A stretch of DNA of 64,000 nucleotides. Source: 39-52-133 sp035531075 (lineage in GTDB: Bacteria > Pseudomonadota > Gammaproteobacteria > Burkholderiales > Gallionellaceae). Position 1 is the stretch's first letter. Each line of letters opens with the position of its first letter. The notes under the pieces are model-generated. The model did not search any database. It had not been told where the DNA came from and saw only the letters and a list, made by a program, of their open reading frames with translations. The stretch is taken from assembly GCA_035531075.1 (NCBI GenBank), contig DATKTO010000007.1:147711-211710 (forward strand), read 5' to 3'. Below, in pieces: positions 52,506 through 63,747 of the stretch. A program made the translations under genes and the position numbers.

Positions 52506-54030
52506 AGAAGTATTGCGTATGGGCGATGCGCGCTTGCTGCGCATCGCCGAAGAGGTAAGCACATTCAATACGGCAGAGCTGCACGCCCTGCTGGCAGACA
52601 TGCGCGACACCATGCATGCGGAGAATGGCGTGGGGCTTGCCGCGCCGCAGATTGGCGTCAATCTGCGCGTGGTTATTTTTGAAGTGGCGGGCAACCCGCG
52701 CTATCCGGAAGCAGAAGCCGTGCCGCAGACCGTGCTGATCAATCCCGTGATTACCGCGCTGAAAAATAAAATGGAGGAAGACTGGGAAGGCTGTTTAAGC
52801 GTGCCCGGCCTGCGCGGAATCGTGCCGCGCTACACTCATATCCGTTACCAGGGATTTGACGAGTACGGCACAGCGATCGACCGCACCGTCAGCGACTTCC
52901 ATGCGCGCGTGGTGCAGCATGAGTGCGACCACCTGGACGGCATTCTGTACCCGATGCGCATGAAAGACCTGAGCAAGCTGGGTTATACCGATGTGATGAG
53001 TGCTGTAGAGCTGCCTCAGTCCTCGGTAATACGCAATCTGATCTATGCGCTACTGGCATTGCTGCTGGTGCTGCTGATTGGAACGATAGGCTATCGCCTG
53101 CTTGGGGCAGGACACAACTCCTGGGTAGACTGTTTCTACATGACGTTCATTACCATCGCCAGTATTGGTTTTAGCGAAATCGTGGATGTGACTCATTATG
53201 AATACGGCCGTTTGTTCACCGTATTGGTCAGCCTTATGGGTATGGGTGTGCTGGGTTATGTGCTGTCCACCTTGACCGCCTATGTTCTGGAAAGCGATCT
53301 GAACGTAGGTTTGCGGAGAAAAAAAATGCAGCAAAAAATTGCAAAATTGGAAGATCACTTTATCGTTTGTGGCGCTGGCCGTGTGGGCAGCAATGTGTTG
53401 GATGAATTGAGCGTTACCGGCCGCCCTTGTGTTGTTATTGAGCCGGAAATGGAAGCGCTCAATAAATATCTGGAAACGCATCCCGAACAATTGTATTTGC
53501 AGGGCGATGCGACCGATGACGATGTGCTGTTGTCCGCCGGACTCATGCGGGCACGCGGCGTGTTTGCAGTGGCGCATGACGACAACGATAATCTGGTGAT
53601 CAGCCTGAGCGTCAAGCAGTTAAATCCGGGTTTGCGGGTGGTGGCGCGCTGCCACGATCTGAAGAACTCAGAAAAAGTCCGCAGGGCGGGTGCAGATGAA
53701 ATTGTTTCGCCGGATTTTACAGGAGGTCTGCGTCTGGTCTCGGCGATGGTGCGCCCGCAGGTGGAAAACTTTCTCGATGACATGCTGAAATCTGCCAATG
53801 GTCTGCGCATGGAGGAAGTCACCCTGCCGGATAATCTGGAAAGCAAGCAGCTGAGCGTGCTGCACCCCGGCGGGCAAGACTTTGTGGTGCTGGCAATACG
53901 CCAGCAGCAGGGGAAATGGGCGTTCAATCCGCATGGGCGTCACGCCGTGTATGGAGGCGATGTACTGATGGTGATGACCACACCGGAAGGACGCAACCAG
54001 CTGGAGCAGCTGATACATGGCATGGTGTAA
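52495..54030 (+). CDS. Peptide deformylase fused to an RCK-type potassium channel
   Basis: A single 511-residue reading frame with two unrelated parts. Residues 1-167 are a complete peptide deformylase: GVGLAAPQIG (45-54), WEGCLSVPG with the metal Cys100, and QHECDHLDG with His142 and His146, ending KDLSKLGYTDV, the usual deformylase C-terminus. The next codons begin a two-helix channel: TM1 about 178-203, pore loop CFYMTFITIASIGFSE (filter SIGFSE instead of TVGYGD), TM2 about 238-266, then RCK/TrkA-N (HFIVCGAGRVGSNVLDEL) and TrkA-C. Met168 (52996) could start a separate channel, though no good ribosome site precedes it. Confidence 0.88.
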   Translation: MATREVLRMGDARLLRIAEEVSTFNTAELHALLADMRDTMHAENGVGLAAPQIGVNLRVVIFEVAGNPRYPEAEAVPQTVLINPVITALKNKMEEDWEGCLSVPGLRGIVPRYTHIRYQGFDEYGTAIDRTVSDFHARVVQHECDHLDGILYPMRMKDLSKLGYTDVMSAVELPQSSVIRNLIYALLALLLVLLIGTIGYRLLGAGHNSWVDCFYMTFITIASIGFSEIVDVTHYEYGRLFTVLVSLMGMGVLGYVLSTLTAYVLESDLNVGLRRKKMQQKIAKLEDHFIVCGAGRVGSNVLDELSVTGRPCVVIEPEMEALNKYLETHPEQLYLQGDATDDDVLLSAGLMRARGVFAVAHDDNDNLVISLSVKQLNPGLRVVARCHDLKNSEKVRRAGADEIVSPDFTGGLRLVSAMVRPQVENFLDDMLKSANGLRMEEVTLPDNLESKQLSVLHPGGQDFVVLAIRQQQGKWAFNPHGRHAVYGGDVLMVMTTPEGRNQLEQLIHGMV

Positions 54031-54070
54031 AGGATGACTGTGTCGGGTAAAAATAACTGCCAAAGTTGAA

Positions 54071-54227
54071 CCGGCAGGCAGCATCAGGTTCTTGAGGCGC
54101 ACGTTGGGCGGCGCGCGCCGTAGCTGTTGAAATCCTTCATCGCCACGCCGCGGCCTGCCAGATATTTGCCGGCTGTAAAGCTTGCGATACAACGCTGGTC
54201 CGTCGCATACTTCATCACCGTTTCCAC
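54071..54227 (-). pseudogene. Internally deleted aconitase remnant
   Basis: Three segments match separate parts of the intact acnA gene at 56168-59005 in the same orientation and order. 54071-54107 corresponds to about 56665-56697, 54108-54170 to about 56735-56797, and 54171-54227 to about 57023-57080. Shared stretches include GCCACGCCGCGGCCTGCCAG. Point changes and small indels are present, so it is not recent. It sits on the other side of the chemoreceptor gene from acnA and is non-functional. Confidence 0.85.
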
Positions 54228-54278
54228 CTTTGCCGAAGCCAGGAATAGCCGGCGCAACCTTTCCGCCGTCACGCAATG

Positions 54279-55892
54279 CTATAGCGATTTCTCGAAGTGC
54301 TTCACCAGTAAATCAAGTTCGGCAGCAGTGTGTGCCAGTTCATCTGCAGTATTTTTGGTTTTGCGCACACTCTCGGCATTACTGCTTGTCAGTGTGAAGA
54401 TTTCATCCATATGGTTTGCAATATCCTCAGTCGATGCCGTTTGCTGCTGCAACATCACCGAAATTTCATTGGACATTTCCAGACCTTTGCCATTGGCGTT
54501 AAGAATGGCACTCAGGTTGCTGCTGCTTTCCTGTATGTGTTGAGTGCCGCGCGCAACTTCGCTGACCGCATTGTCCATCGCGCTAATCGCTGCTGTGGTT
54601 ATCTGCTGGATCGTTTGCACTGTTTCGCTGATGTCCATGGTGCTGCGCGCGGTACGCTCTGACAGTTTGCGCACTTCATCGGCCACCACGGCAAAGCCAC
54701 GCCCCTGCTCACCCGCGCGTGCAGCCTCGATGGCGGCGTTCAGCGCAAGCAGATTGGTTTGCTTGGCGACATCTTTAATGGCCAGGCTGATTTGCCCTAT
54801 CCTCAGGATCGATTCGTTGAGATTGAGGATGGTTGAGCGGGAATCGTTTACGACCAGAACAATTTGCTCAACAGAAGAAATGCTGTTGCCCATGTGCTGG
54901 CTGCCGCGCTGCACGATCGTTGTGGCCTGACCGGCCATTTCTACAGAAGTCTTGGTCAGTCCGCTGGCAAATTCTATGGCTTGATGCATCTGCTCTGTTG
55001 CCGCACTGATGCTGTTAACACGGTCGGTTTGCTCGGTTGAGCGCTGCAGCAGCCCCAGCATTTCTGCGGCAACGTGACGCGAGCCGGTGTCAACGTTTTT
55101 CGCGGCAAGCATTACATCGGCAATAATGGCGCGCAGATTGATGCGCATGGATTCAATTTCGTTCAGAATCAAGCCGAACTCGTCGCGGTTGCTGGCGCCG
55201 ACTGTGAAGGTGAAATTGCCCTCGGCAATTTTCCCAAGCGCGCTGCTTGTCTTGTCCAGAAAGCGTTTGACCGAACCGCGCAGCCACAGGCATGCCGCCA
55301 CGGAGAGCAGGGTGCCGCTGCCGGCAATAGCGGCAACGATGTAATCAGTCAGGGTGTCCGCTCGCAGCAGGTAATACACCGAGCTGCCGCCCAGCATTGC
55401 GATCATCGCGGCAAAAACAAGATTGAGCCTGGCATAAAACGACAGGTCGTTCAGGCTGAAGCCCGGCTTGGCTAGTGCCGCACGACCCCTGCGGATATCC
55501 TTGTAGAACTCGTCACAGGCGCTGACTTCTTCGCGAGCGGGCGTATTGCGTACCGACATGTAACCGGTAATGCGGCCATTTTCCTTGATAGGCGTGACAT
55601 AGGCTTCCACCCAGTAGAAGTCGCCGTTCTTGCAGCGGTTTTTTACGATACCGCGCCATGCCATGCCCTGTTTGAGGGTTTCCCACAGCCAGGCAAAGGC
55701 TTCCGGCGGCATATCCGGATGTCGCACAATATTATGATTCTTGCCGACTAATTCCTCGCGAGTAAAGCCGCTGATATCGATAAAACTTTGATTGACGTAA
55801 GTAATGCTGCCCTTAAGATCAGTCTTGCTGACGATCGGTTTTCCGGGCTGCAGAAGGATCTCCCGTTGGGTAACAGGGGTATTGATTTTCAT
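54279..55892 (-). CDS. Methyl-accepting chemotaxis protein with N-terminal PAS domain (Aer-like)
   Basis: A 537-residue receptor. The ATG at 55892 has TGGAGGAATA upstream. Residues about 1-125 form a PAS domain close to Aer (LKGSITYVNQSFIDISGFTREELVGKNHNIVRHPDMP, NRCKNGDFYWVEAYVTPI), suggesting redox or flavin sensing. Two hydrophobic segments (about 160-205) have almost no periplasmic loop. A HAMP-like stretch and the MCP signalling domain follow, with the hairpin tip IKDVAKQTNLLALNAAIEAARAGEQGRGFAVVADEVRKL. The PAS placement implies aerotaxis-like or energy taxis. Confidence 0.9.
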   Translation of the reverse strand: MKINTPVTQREILLQPGKPIVSKTDLKGSITYVNQSFIDISGFTREELVGKNHNIVRHPDMPPEAFAWLWETLKQGMAWRGIVKNRCKNGDFYWVEAYVTPIKENGRITGYMSVRNTPAREEVSACDEFYKDIRRGRAALAKPGFSLNDLSFYARLNLVFAAMIAMLGGSSVYYLLRADTLTDYIVAAIAGSGTLLSVAACLWLRGSVKRFLDKTSSALGKIAEGNFTFTVGASNRDEFGLILNEIESMRINLRAIIADVMLAAKNVDTGSRHVAAEMLGLLQRSTEQTDRVNSISAATEQMHQAIEFASGLTKTSVEMAGQATTIVQRGSQHMGNSISSVEQIVLVVNDSRSTILNLNESILRIGQISLAIKDVAKQTNLLALNAAIEAARAGEQGRGFAVVADEVRKLSERTARSTMDISETVQTIQQITTAAISAMDNAVSEVARGTQHIQESSSNLSAILNANGKGLEMSNEISVMLQQQTASTEDIANHMDEIFTLTSSNAESVRKTKNTADELAHTAAELDLLVKHFEKSL

Positions 55893-55943
55893 TATTCCTC
55901 CAGAATTGAAGCAGGCTTTTTTAAAAAAGCTCGTTATAAATAT

Positions 55944-56058
55944 TAAGAAAATACTGATTAAGTCCAATTTGTCGTTCCCGCGAAGGCGGGAACCCAGTCA
56001 AATCAAAGAGCTGAATCCCCGCCTTCGCGGGGATGACGATTGAATCAGCATATCCTTA
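55944..56058. mobile_element. 115-bp MITE-like element, copy 2
   Basis: Same length and architecture as copy 1. Left end TAAGAAAATACTGATTAAGTC and right end GATTGAATCAGCATATCCTTA are inverted repeats with about five mismatches, and TA is at both ends. The interior palindrome CCCGCGAAGGCGGGAA / CCCCGCCTTCGCGGGG is intact. It lies 52 bp upstream of the chemoreceptor start. Confidence 0.8.
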
Positions 56059-56167
56059 AAGTCGGAATGGTGCCCCGGGTAGGGGCACCATTCCGACAAT
56101 TTCCATCGTTGATTTTAATTAAAACCAGGGCAGAACCATGCTCTAATTACGCGATAATAAATCCCGC

Positions 56168-59005
<2,838 letters not shown>

Positions 59006-59053
59006 AGCGAGGACTCCGTAAGCAACTGAATGCGAAATAGTGGGCGGAAAAAA

Positions 59054-59192
59054 TAAGGAAATGCTGAATAAGTCCATTCGCCCTGAGCATGTCGAAGGGC
59101 CTGCATGACAAAGCGTTGATTGTTAAGCCCCCTTCGATCATGGTTCGACAAGCTCACCACGAACGGAGGGCCTATTCAATGTTCCACAAATA
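59054..59192. repeat. Composite palindromic element upstream of acnA
   Basis: Left end TAAGGAAATGCTGAATAAGTCC closely resembles the MITE end (TAAGGAAACACTGATTAAGTCC). Toward the right, GGCCTATTCAATGTTCC is an approximate inverted copy. The interior differs: it has a CCCTGAGCATGTCGAAGGG-type segment and TTCGACAAGCTCACCACGAA, as in the widespread REP-like family also seen at 59700. The boundaries are approximate. Confidence 0.6.
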
Positions 59193-59230
59193 TAATTATA
59201 ACGCGCCAGAAGGGGAATGCGGAAAGTCAT

Positions 59231-59275
59231 GTAGGGTGCGTCACACGCACCATGGTGCGCACGGCGCACCCTACG
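59231..59275. repeat. GTAGGGTGCG palindromic repeat, copy 2
   Basis: GTAGGGTGCG at the left pairs with CGCACCCTAC at the right around GCACCATGGTGC. It is the best preserved copy of the family found at 44488 and 59896. It lies between the composite element and a small hypothetical gene. Confidence 0.75.
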
Positions 59276-59317
59276 GGAAGTACTGGGAGGATATAGGGTG
59301 TTGGAAAAACTGTGGGA

Positions 59318-59611
59318 CTAATTAATCTTCACGTCTGATGCATCTACCCATGATTTTGAATCAATGTTTCCGTATTGCTCGGTGTGAATAATGCTGAGGC
59401 GCAATATTTCGGAAGCGACCTCGGCAGGAAATCCCTGCCGACGATGCTCGCGTTTATCCAGCATCAACTGGTTCACCTGTGCATCAAACTGGGGCGAATT
59501 CCATAACTTGATCATTCTTTCGAGCAGGTGCGGAAATTTTTGCTCGAGATTGTGAGGGTAAAACTCGGTATTGGTGTTTAACACTTTCAGGATATTTTCA
59601 TTCATCATCAT
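59318..59611 (-). CDS. Small hypothetical protein
   Basis: A 97-residue hydrophilic helical protein that I do not recognise. The start at 59611 (first of three tandem ATG codons) has GAAAGTGAG upstream; a further TTG start at 59638 is possible. The motif FPHLLERMIKLWNSPQFDAQVNQLMLDKREHRRQGFPAEVA is distinctive, with no signal or membrane segment. It is isolated among palindromic repeats, which suggests a mobile or acquired patch. Confidence 0.55.
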   Translation of the reverse strand: MMMNENILKVLNTNTEFYPHNLEQKFPHLLERMIKLWNSPQFDAQVNQLMLDKREHRRQGFPAEVASEILRLSIIHTEQYGNIDSKSWVDASDVKIN

Positions 59612-59668
59612 CTCACTTTCGTAGCGATTTAAATGCAATGCTGTTCTGCCAAAGGTGAAACTTTTTCA

Positions 59669-59797
59669 TCTATTGATCCGGCACGACTTGAACTCTACAA
59701 CCGTTCGTGCTGAGCCTGTCGAAGCACAAGAATCCATTCACATTTCGACAAGCTCAATGCGAACGGATTCTCGGATAATCGATGCCGGATCAATAGA
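59669..59797. repeat. 129-bp nested palindromic element
   Basis: The outer arms TCTATTGATCCGGCA (59669-59683) and TGCCGGATCAATAGA (59783-59797) are perfect 15-bp inverted repeats. Inside, CCGTTCGTGCTGAGCCTGTC (from 59700) pairs with a segment ending GCGAACGG near 59766, with a few mismatches. No coding capacity. It is a two-level hairpin typical of non-autonomous repeat elements. Confidence 0.75.
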
Positions 59798-59895
59798 ATC
59801 AATAAATCAGGTTGATTGTTACCTATTTTCTGATGCTCAAACAACAAACTTACTTTTGAAGCTGTGATTATATCCCCGCATGGCGCTTAAATTAC

Positions 59896-59939
59896 GTAGG
59901 GTGCGCCGTGCGCACCATGGTGCTTATGACGCACTCGGC
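59896..59939. repeat. GTAGGGTGCG palindromic repeat, degenerate copy 3
   Basis: Begins GTAGGGTGCG and contains GCACCATGGTGC, but the right arm (GCACTCGG) has diverged. Related to copies at 44488 and 59231. Confidence 0.6.
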
Positions 59940-59967
59940 AGTGCTCCGGTATGGTGATAATATTTAT

Positions 59968-60082
59968 TAAGGAAACACTGATTAAGTCCATTTTGTCGTT
60001 CCCGCGAAGGCGGGAACCTAGTCAAATCAAAGAGCTGGATCCCCGCCTTCGCGGGGATGACGACCTAATCAGCGTATTCTTA
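59968..60082. mobile_element. 115-bp MITE-like element, copy 3
   Basis: Same length as copies 1 and 2. Ends TAAGGAAACACTGATTAAGTC and GACCTAATCAGCGTATTCTTA are imperfect inverted repeats with terminal TA. The interior palindrome CCCGCGAAGGCGGGAA / CCCCGCCTTCGCGGGG is intact. It sits 88 bp beyond the dinG stop, between that gene and the repeat cluster. Confidence 0.8.
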
Positions 60083-60169
60083 AATAAATACAGATAGTTG
60101 TAAATATCTGTCATTGTTTCGGTTACTGAGCAACGGTATGCTTTATTTGGATATGTGTCCACGCCATCC

Positions 60170-62125
60170 TTATTCAAGTACCTTCTCAGCTTGAGCCGCA
60201 GCATCAAAGAAAGACACAGCCTCGCCCAGCACACGCGTGCGCTTGAACGGCGGCAGGCTTTGCCAGATGCGCTTGCCGTAGGGCTTGGTCAGCAGGCGCG
60301 GATCACAGATCATCAGCACGCCGCGGTCGCTCTCGTCGCGTATCAGGCGTCCTGCCCCCTGCTTCAGGTTGATTACCGCGCGCGGCAACTGGTATTCCAT
60401 AAACGCATTGCGCCCCTGCTTGGTGATCTGCGCGATACGCGCCGCCAGCACCGGGTCGTCCGGCGGCGCAAACGGCAGCTTGTCGATCACCACCAGAGAC
60501 AGCGCCTCGCCGCGCACGTCCACCCCCTCCCAGAATGACTGGCTGCCCAGCAGCACCGCATTGCCGTGGTCGCGGAAGCGCGCCAGCAGATCGTTGCGCG
60601 AGCCTTCGCCCTGCAGCATCAGCGGGTACTTCAAGTTTTTGCGGTCAAACTCCGCCTGCAAAATTTCGTGTGCGCGCTGCATCGCGCGCAAGCTGGTAAA
60701 CAGCAAAAAGGCGCGCCCCTTGCTGGCCTCGATCAGCGGCAGGGCGGCGGCAATGACCGCCTCGGTATAGGCGCTGCTGTTGGGGTCAGGCATGTTGTCC
60801 GGCGCATAGAGCAATGCCTGCTCCGGGTAGTTGAACGGGCTGTCCCAGCACGCGGTGCGCGCGGTGATTAGGCCCATCTCAGCCTGGTAATGGGAGAAAT
60901 CCTTTTTCACCGCCAGCGTGGCCGAGGTAAAAATCCACGCGCGCGGCGTGCCGCCGATCTGCTTGGCGAAAATTTCCGCAATCGACAAGGGCGTGGTGTT
61001 GAGCTGCAGCGAGTGGTGAAAAATTTCCACCCAGCGCACCACGTCGGTCTGTGTTTCATCCTGCCAGTGCGTGATTTTGTGCCCCAGCTCCACGCCGCGA
61101 TTCCAGCAGTTTTCCAGGCCCTCGCTGCGCTCGGCCTGTTTTTCTAGCAGCTCGTTTAGCTTACCGAGCTGGGCCGACGTATTGCTCAGCGCATCCGCGA
61201 AGCCCGGCAGTTTGCCCGCCTCATCCGCATTCATGCGGCCTTCATTCTTCTTGAACACCAGACGCAGGTCGCGCGCGGCTTTTTCCAGCGCGCTGCAGGC
61301 ATCGGGCAGGGGGGTGAAGTCCTTTGCGCCGGAGAGCGCTTCGATCGTGGTGTCGCGCGCCAGCTCAAGCAGTTGCGAAGTGGAGATGTTCTCGCCAAAA
61401 AACAGGCTGGCTGTTTCCGGCAACTGGTGGGCCTCGTCGAAGATCACCGTGTTGCAGGCGGGCAGCAGCTCGGCCACACCTTCGTCGCGCAGCATCACAT
61501 CGGCAAAAAACAGATGATGGTTCACCACCACCACATCTGCTTCCATCGCCTCCTTGCGCGCCTTCAGCACGAAGCATTCCTTGTGGCTTGGGCACTCCTG
61601 CCCGAGGCAGTTGTCGCGGGTGGAGGTCACCAGCGGCCAGATCGCCGCGGTCTCCGGCACATCGGCCAGCCCGCTCTTGTCGCCGGTTTGCGTGATCTTG
61701 GCATACTGCACGATGCGCGCCAGATAGCGCGCATCCTCGCGCGTGGGCAAGCGCCCGTCAGACTGCGCCCGCTCCAGATGATAGTGGCACACATAATTCG
61801 CACGGCCCTTGAGCAGCGCAATCGACACCGGCGCCTTCAGCGCATCGCGCACCGTGGGCAGGTCGCGCTGAAACAACTGGTCTTGCAGGTTTTTGGTGCC
61901 GGTGGAAAGCACCACCTTGCCGCCGCCAAGCAGCGCGGGCACCAGATAGGCGAAGGTCTTGCCGGTGCCGGTGCCCGCCTCGGCAATCAGCAGGCTGTTG
62001 GCTGAAATCGCCTCAGCAATCGCCTCGGCCATCTCCACCTGCTGCGGGCGAGAGCGGAAGTTGGGGATGTGCGTAGCCAATGCACCTTCTGGTGAAAATA
62101 GCGATGAAATATTTTGTGTGAACAT
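60170..62125 (-). CDS. yoaA: ATP-dependent DNA helicase, DinG/YoaA family
   Basis: A 651-residue superfamily 2 helicase of the XPD/DinG group. Motif I is AEAGTGTGKTFAYLVPAL, motif II is VIFDEAHQLPE, and motif VI is QGAGRLIRDESDRG. Four cysteines (YVCHYHLER, DNCLGQECPSHKECF) form the iron-sulfur domain. This family unwinds damaged or structured DNA, and YoaA is linked to replication-fork repair. It lacks the exonuclease domain of Gram-positive DinG. Length fits YoaA (about 640). Confidence 0.9.
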   Translation of the reverse strand: MFTQNISSLFSPEGALATHIPNFRSRPQQVEMAEAIAEAISANSLLIAEAGTGTGKTFAYLVPALLGGGKVVLSTGTKNLQDQLFQRDLPTVRDALKAPVSIALLKGRANYVCHYHLERAQSDGRLPTREDARYLARIVQYAKITQTGDKSGLADVPETAAIWPLVTSTRDNCLGQECPSHKECFVLKARKEAMEADVVVVNHHLFFADVMLRDEGVAELLPACNTVIFDEAHQLPETASLFFGENISTSQLLELARDTTIEALSGAKDFTPLPDACSALEKAARDLRLVFKKNEGRMNADEAGKLPGFADALSNTSAQLGKLNELLEKQAERSEGLENCWNRGVELGHKITHWQDETQTDVVRWVEIFHHSLQLNTTPLSIAEIFAKQIGGTPRAWIFTSATLAVKKDFSHYQAEMGLITARTACWDSPFNYPEQALLYAPDNMPDPNSSAYTEAVIAAALPLIEASKGRAFLLFTSLRAMQRAHEILQAEFDRKNLKYPLMLQGEGSRNDLLARFRDHGNAVLLGSQSFWEGVDVRGEALSLVVIDKLPFAPPDDPVLAARIAQITKQGRNAFMEYQLPRAVINLKQGAGRLIRDESDRGVLMICDPRLLTKPYGKRIWQSLPPFKRTRVLGEAVSFFDAAAQAEKVLE

Positions 62126-62262
62126 TAAATAATGAGTGCAGGGTGCTGATTGGCAGGCTGGGATTTTATCTGAGCAGCAGGATTAAATTTCAAATATCTC
62201 AAGTTTCACTTTCGGAGTAGAATCAAAAAGCGAAATAATGAGTTAACTGAATGGTGATTTAT

Positions 62263-62472
62263 ATGAATTTTACAATAGAACATGAGCAAGAGTCGGATGG
62301 ACGCTGGTTGGCCGAGGTTCCTGAGTTGCCGGGGGTTATGGCTTACGGTGCAACTTCGATGGAAGCAATGTCGAAGGCCGAAGTGCTTGCCCTGCGTGTT
62401 ATTGCTGATCGCCTTGAACACAATGAGAATCGCCCCTTTGCAATAAATATTTCTCTCCCGGTTGCCGCATGA
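62263..62472 (+). CDS. hicB: HicB-family antitoxin
   Basis: A 69-residue protein. The start at 62263 is preferred because the fold begins MNFTIEHEQESDGRWLAEVPELPGVMAYG, the usual HicB partial RNase-H-like fold; an ATG at 62251 is four codons earlier. The sequence continues SMEAMSKAEVLALRVIADRLE. There is no separate DNA-binding domain, so regulation may come from elsewhere. It overlaps the hicA remnant by four bases (ATGA). The order hicB-hicA is the reverse of the E. coli order. Confidence 0.8.
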   Translation: MNFTIEHEQESDGRWLAEVPELPGVMAYGATSMEAMSKAEVLALRVIADRLEHNENRPFAINISLPVAA

Positions 62473-62737
62473 GCCAATGGCCTTCGGTCAAAGCCAGGCG
62501 GCTTCTTGCCGCATTGCTGCGGCTTGGGTGGAGTATCAAAAGACAAACCGGTTCACACAGAGCGTAGTTGTTGCCGACTTGTCGGCTTACAAAAACGGCC
62601 TCCTCCTTGCGGGGAAGACACTTGCTCGGAATGGTTGGCCGGACGTGGTTTTTGCATTTCATGATGGCGTTGAAGTTGGGCCAAAAATGTTGGCACGTAT
62701 GGCAAAGCACACAGGTTTATCACCTGAAGACTTGTAA
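62469..62737 (+). pseudogene. hicA: hicA toxin gene disrupted by an insertion
   Basis: The first frame encodes MSQWPSVKARRLLAALLRLG then WSIKRQTGSHRA and stops at 62565-62567. The rest of HicA (TLARNGWPDVVFAFHD, then MLARMAKHTGLSPEDL) continues from 62618 in another frame to the stop at 62737. About 56 bases (62562-62617) separate them, which is not a multiple of three and contains GCCGACTTGTCGGC. The catalytic His region (GSHR) survives, but no full toxin can be made without frameshifting. The antitoxin gene is intact. Confidence 0.8.
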
Positions 62738-62757
62738 TTTCCCCCATTATTTCAGTC

Positions 62758-63747
62758 TTAAAAAGTATCCAGCGGGCTTTTTACGCCCCTGCCGCCCTTG
62801 TTTAAAACATGTGTGTAAATCATGGTGGTGGAAACATCACTGTGCCCGAGCAACTCCTGCACCGTGCGGATGTCGTAGCCGCCCTCCAGCAAATGCGTGG
62901 CAAATGAATGGCGCAAAGTGTGCGGTGTGGCAAGTTTGACGACACCGGATGCTGAAACGGCCCTTTTCATCGCGCGCTGCAGCAGTTTTTCATCGATATG
63001 ATGGCGGCGATCCCGCCCGCTACGCGGATCGACAGAATAACTGCCGGACGAAAATATATATTGCCAGGGCCACTCGGCAGAGGCGTTGGGATATTTGCGC
63101 GCCAGCGCATCCGGCAAAAACACCTCCGCCATTCCCTTCGCCAGATCATCCTCGTAAAGAAGGCGGCGCTTCGCCAAGTGCTCTTGCAACGGCAAAATCA
63201 AAACATCCGGCAACATCGTCACCCTGTCTTTGCCGCCCTTGCCATCGCGAATTAAAATCTCGCGCCGCCCGAAATCCACATCCTTCACCCGCAGCCGCGC
63301 ACACTCCATCAACCGCATTCCGGTGCCGTACAAAATGCGCGCCATCAAACTGTAAATCCCATCCATACGCGCCAATACCAACACTACCTCTGCACGACTC
63401 AACACAACAGGCAAACGCTGCGGTTTTTTTGCGCGTACCATGGTATCCATCCAGGGCAAATCAATGCCCATCACTTCCCTGTAAAGAAACAACAGCGCAG
63501 ATAGCGCCTGATTCTGAGTTGATGCTGACACGTTGCCTTCGACCGCAATGTGCGTCAAAAAAGCTTCTACCTCAATGGCATCCATCTCCTGTGGATGGCG
63601 TTTGCCATGAAACAGAATAAATCGCTTTATCCATTGAAGATATTGCGTTTCTGTGCGGATGCTGTAGTGTTTGACCCTGATCTTGTCGCGGACTTGATCA
63701 AGCAGTTTGGGAGGGTTTTGAGCCGGAGGTGTAGTTTCAATGCCCAT
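62758..63747 (-). CDS. intI: Integron integrase (IntI-type tyrosine recombinase)
   Basis: A 329-residue tyrosine recombinase. AAGGAG lies upstream of the ATG. Catalytic residues are R145 (GTGMRLMECARLR), H276 and R279 (HTLRHSFATHLL), H302 (LGHSD) and Tyr311 (MIYTHV). The segment of about 205-250 (AEVFLPDALARKYPNASAEW, WQYIFSSGSYSVDPRSG, RDRRHH) is the extra domain that distinguishes integron integrases from XerC/D. The ending GVKSPLDTF is typical. The gene 79 bp upstream is on the same strand, and I see no convincing attC, so this may be a solitary integrase. Confidence 0.88.
   Translation of the reverse strand: MGIETTPPAQNPPKLLDQVRDKIRVKHYSIRTETQYLQWIKRFILFHGKRHPQEMDAIEVEAFLTHIAVEGNVSASTQNQALSALLFLYREVMGIDLPWMDTMVRAKKPQRLPVVLSRAEVVLVLARMDGIYSLMARILYGTGMRLMECARLRVKDVDFGRREILIRDGKGGKDRVTMLPDVLILPLQEHLAKRRLLYEDDLAKGMAEVFLPDALARKYPNASAEWPWQYIFSSGSYSVDPRSGRDRRHHIDEKLLQRAMKRAVSASGVVKLATPHTLRHSFATHLLEGGYDIRTVQELLGHSDVSTTMIYTHVLNKGGRGVKSPLDTF

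Noticed and set aside
61373..62005. 210-codon plus-strand open frame
   Set aside because: Antisense to the helicase, which carries all family motifs.
62126..62758. attC sites around hicBA (cassette origin)
   Set aside because: No pair of GTTRRRY/RYYYAAC core sites with a foldable imperfect palindrome was seen, so hicBA cannot be called an integron cassette.
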